Part shown: positions 62,670 to 64,000 of the stretch, piece after piece
How positions within the stretch are numbered: the stretch's first letter is position 1
How the letters are laid out: the number at the start of each line of letters is the position of its first letter
Assembly (NCBI RefSeq): GCF_030704305.1
Contig: NZ_CP131935.1
Span: 1,736,001 to 1,800,000 of the forward strand
DNA: 64,000 bases
From: Massilia sp. R2A-15
GTDB taxonomy: Bacteria; Pseudomonadota; Gammaproteobacteria; Burkholderiales; Burkholderiaceae_D
Direction of reading: 5' to 3'
Position numbers and translations under genes: made by a program
The notes under the pieces: model-generated
Told to the model about the DNA's origin: nothing
What the model saw: only the letters and a program-made list of their open reading frames with translations
The model's database searches: none

Positions 62670-63430
62670 GATGCGGGACTCTTTTGCGATGGTGCGCCGA
62701 TGGGAGCGATTTCGGCGTCGACCCGGTAGCTGGTCACCCGGTACCCAAGCGGGTTGGCGATCAGGTCCTTTTCCTTGCCGGCCATGGTGGGCTTGTATTC
62801 GTAGCCGATGGTGGCGACGAAGTATTGCGGCGCGTCGTTCGATTCGGCTTCGACCCGCCTGGTCGATTTTGCGAAGCGGATTACCGCCTGGCTGCCGGCG
62901 CCGTTGGCGGACAGCTGGACGCTGAGGATCGTCACGCGCATCTCGACGCTTGCGCCGTATTTCGCGTCGCGGGCGTACGCACCTTCGTACAGGCGCGCGA
63001 AGTCTCGCGCGACCGGCTCATTGCTCATGCCGAGCACGGTGTCGTAGTCGGACTGGAGCAGCTTGTAGTTGTACGACTCGCGCGCCACGATGTAGCGTTG
63101 CGCCCAGTGCTTGTCGAGCAATTCCTGGTAGCCGGCGATGCGGCGGTCGTCGATGGCACCCACGAATTCCACGTTGCCGGTCGCTTTCTCCATCGCGAAC
63201 AGGTACGGGACGTTGCGCCGGAAGGGCGCCAGAGTAGCGATCCCGACTAGCGCAATCACCGCCAGCAGCGAGGCCGCGCCGGCCACCCGCCAGGCGCGCT
63301 GTTCGGATTTCTCACGGCGCGCTTCGCGGTCGGCTTCCCATCCGAGCGCGTCGGCGAAATACGCCTGTTCGCCCGAAGGAGGGACGCGAACGGCTTCAGC
63401 CTTGTGGGCGGTTTTGGACATGTCGTTCAT
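62666..63430 (-). CDS. virB8: VirB8-type T4SS inner-membrane protein
   Basis: VirB8 is a bitopic assembly factor of the channel. The 254-residue protein has a cytoplasmic tail, one membrane helix (about 47 to 67, VAGAASLLAVIALVGIATL) and the NTF2-like periplasmic domain with RRNVPYLFAMEKATGNVEFV, HWAQRYIVARESYN and a late GYEYKPTMAGKEKDLIANPL, the block that matches VirB8. It overlaps both virB9 and the virB5-like gene by 4 bases. Confidence 0.94.
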   Translation of the reverse strand: MNDMSKTAHKAEAVRVPPSGEQAYFADALGWEADREARREKSEQRAWRVAGAASLLAVIALVGIATLAPFRRNVPYLFAMEKATGNVEFVGAIDDRRIAGYQELLDKHWAQRYIVARESYNYKLLQSDYDTVLGMSNEPVARDFARLYEGAYARDAKYGASVEMRVTILSVQLSANGAGSQAVIRFAKSTRRVEAESNDAPQYFVATIGYEYKPTMAGKEKDLIANPLGYRVTSYRVDAEIAPIGAPSQKSPAS

Positions 63431-64000
63431 CTTGCGACGTAGGGTTGGTACACGAAGGTATCGCTGCCGTCGCCACGGCGCGACAACCGCAACAGCTCGC
63501 GTTCCTTGAGGGCTTGCTGGTTTGCGCGGTCGGCCGAATCCGCCATCGCGTTGAGAACCACGAGGCGGTTTGCATCATTGGTCACCTGTGCGGATTCGGC
63601 GACCAGGCGCGCGGTCAGTTCTGCAATTGACTTTGGATCGGTAGTTGCGTTGATTTGTCCGCGCAGTCCCTCGATCTGGTTCATGCGCTGATTCAGGTGG
63701 ACCATCGCGTTTTGTTGTAGCGCGCCGACCTGGGCACTGTTGTTCAGGAAGGCCTGGCAAGTGGTCCGGTCCACACCCGTGCGGTCTTGGCAGTCGTAGA
63801 TCATCGATGCATTGCGGATGCCGGCGGCTTGGGAAGTCAACGCGCCGGCGCCGTGCGCACGTACGTCATCGAGCACTTGCACGACATCGGCCGGGACAGT
63901 AGCGCGCAGCTGAGGGTTATTCAGGATGTTCCCCAGCCCGCGCGAGCCTGTCAGTGCCGCATGCTGGTCCTCCATCTGCTTGAGCTGCGCCTTCATCTGC
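63427..64000 (-). CDS. VirB5-like T4SS protein (cut by the window edge)
   Basis: The final 190 or so residues of a mostly alpha-helical, Gln/Asn-rich protein; the start lies beyond the window. The position before virB8, the pattern NQRMNQIEGLRGQINATTDP and ELTARLVAESAQVTNDANRL, and the KERELLRLSRRG end fit VirB5, the minor pilus-tip protein. Two Cys (YDCQDRTGVDRTTCQAF) could form a disulfide. virB6, often between virB5 and virB8, is not present at this junction. Confidence 0.8.
   Translation of the reverse strand, partial: QMKAQLKQMEDQHAALTGSRGLGNILNNPQLRATVPADVVQVLDDVRAHGAGALTSQAAGIRNASMIYDCQDRTGVDRTTCQAFLNNSAQVGALQQNAMVHLNQRMNQIEGLRGQINATTDPKSIAELTARLVAESAQVTNDANRLVVLNAMADSADRANQQALKERELLRLSRRGDGSDTFVYQPYVAR

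Overview
This window looks like a chromosomal piece of a high-GC betaproteobacterium, most likely Burkholderiales and probably an Oxalobacteraceae of the Massilia/Duganella/Janthinobacterium type. That placement is inferred from the protein families, the many c-di-GMP enzymes and the two families of intergenic palindromes; it was not tested by a database search. Genes are dense, often overlap by 1 to 4 bases (ATGA or TGATG), and sit mostly in short operons.

Layout of the core part (1 to 53.2 kb). The left end holds the lipoprotein-release ABC genes (lolC/E end, lolD), tatD, a membrane protein, a secreted alpha/beta hydrolase and comEC. Next come a small membrane protein that looks frameshifted, a hydrolase, dcd, a lone GspE/PilB-type ATPase and a large PLP decarboxylase. 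A minus-strand run from 20 to 13.4 kb carries a threonine aldolase, thyA, a KaiC-like double ATPase, a PAS-GGDEF-EAL protein, folA and a DUF4337 protein. The KaiC and c-di-GMP genes therefore sit between thyA and folA, which are neighbours in many bacteria. After a chemoreceptor and an MsbA-like exporter comes an operon of wrbA, DUF2069, a GlcD-like FAD oxidase, an FtsX-type permease and a CrtC/AttH-like lipocalin. Further right are yihY, DUF962, a hydrolase, a MetY-type sulfhydrylase, a CBS protein, a GH25 lysozyme, a REC-DUF3369-GGDEF-EAL regulator, aroC, an HDOD / GGDEF-EAL pair, an AidB-type dehydrogenase, upp, an Hpt protein, a cold-shock gene, a LysR regulator divergent from aceB, gloB, a methyltransferase, rnhA and dnaQ.

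A tRNA-Val(CAC) at 53.1 kb marks a clear change. To its right lie an AT-richer stretch with two tiny secreted proteins, then an AlpA-type regulator, an LPD7-like plasmid/ICE protein, an OmpA-type lipoprotein and a VirB/VirD4 type IV secretion operon (virD4 in two pieces, virB11, virB10, virB9, virB8, part of virB5) that runs off the right edge. I read this as one end of an integrative conjugative element inserted at the tRNA. No integrase is visible in the window.

Two families of short palindromes sit between core genes only. Family A has half-sites GGGGTCTGGTCC and GGACCTGACCCC; family B is built on GTTCCTGC / GCAGGAAC with a flanking CTCAGTATGG. In one case a family A copy supplies the last codons and the stop of the LysR gene. 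The most interesting biology is the KaiC to c-di-GMP module (14.6 to 18.0 kb), where the KaiC protein keeps residues that align with the KaiC phosphorylation sites.
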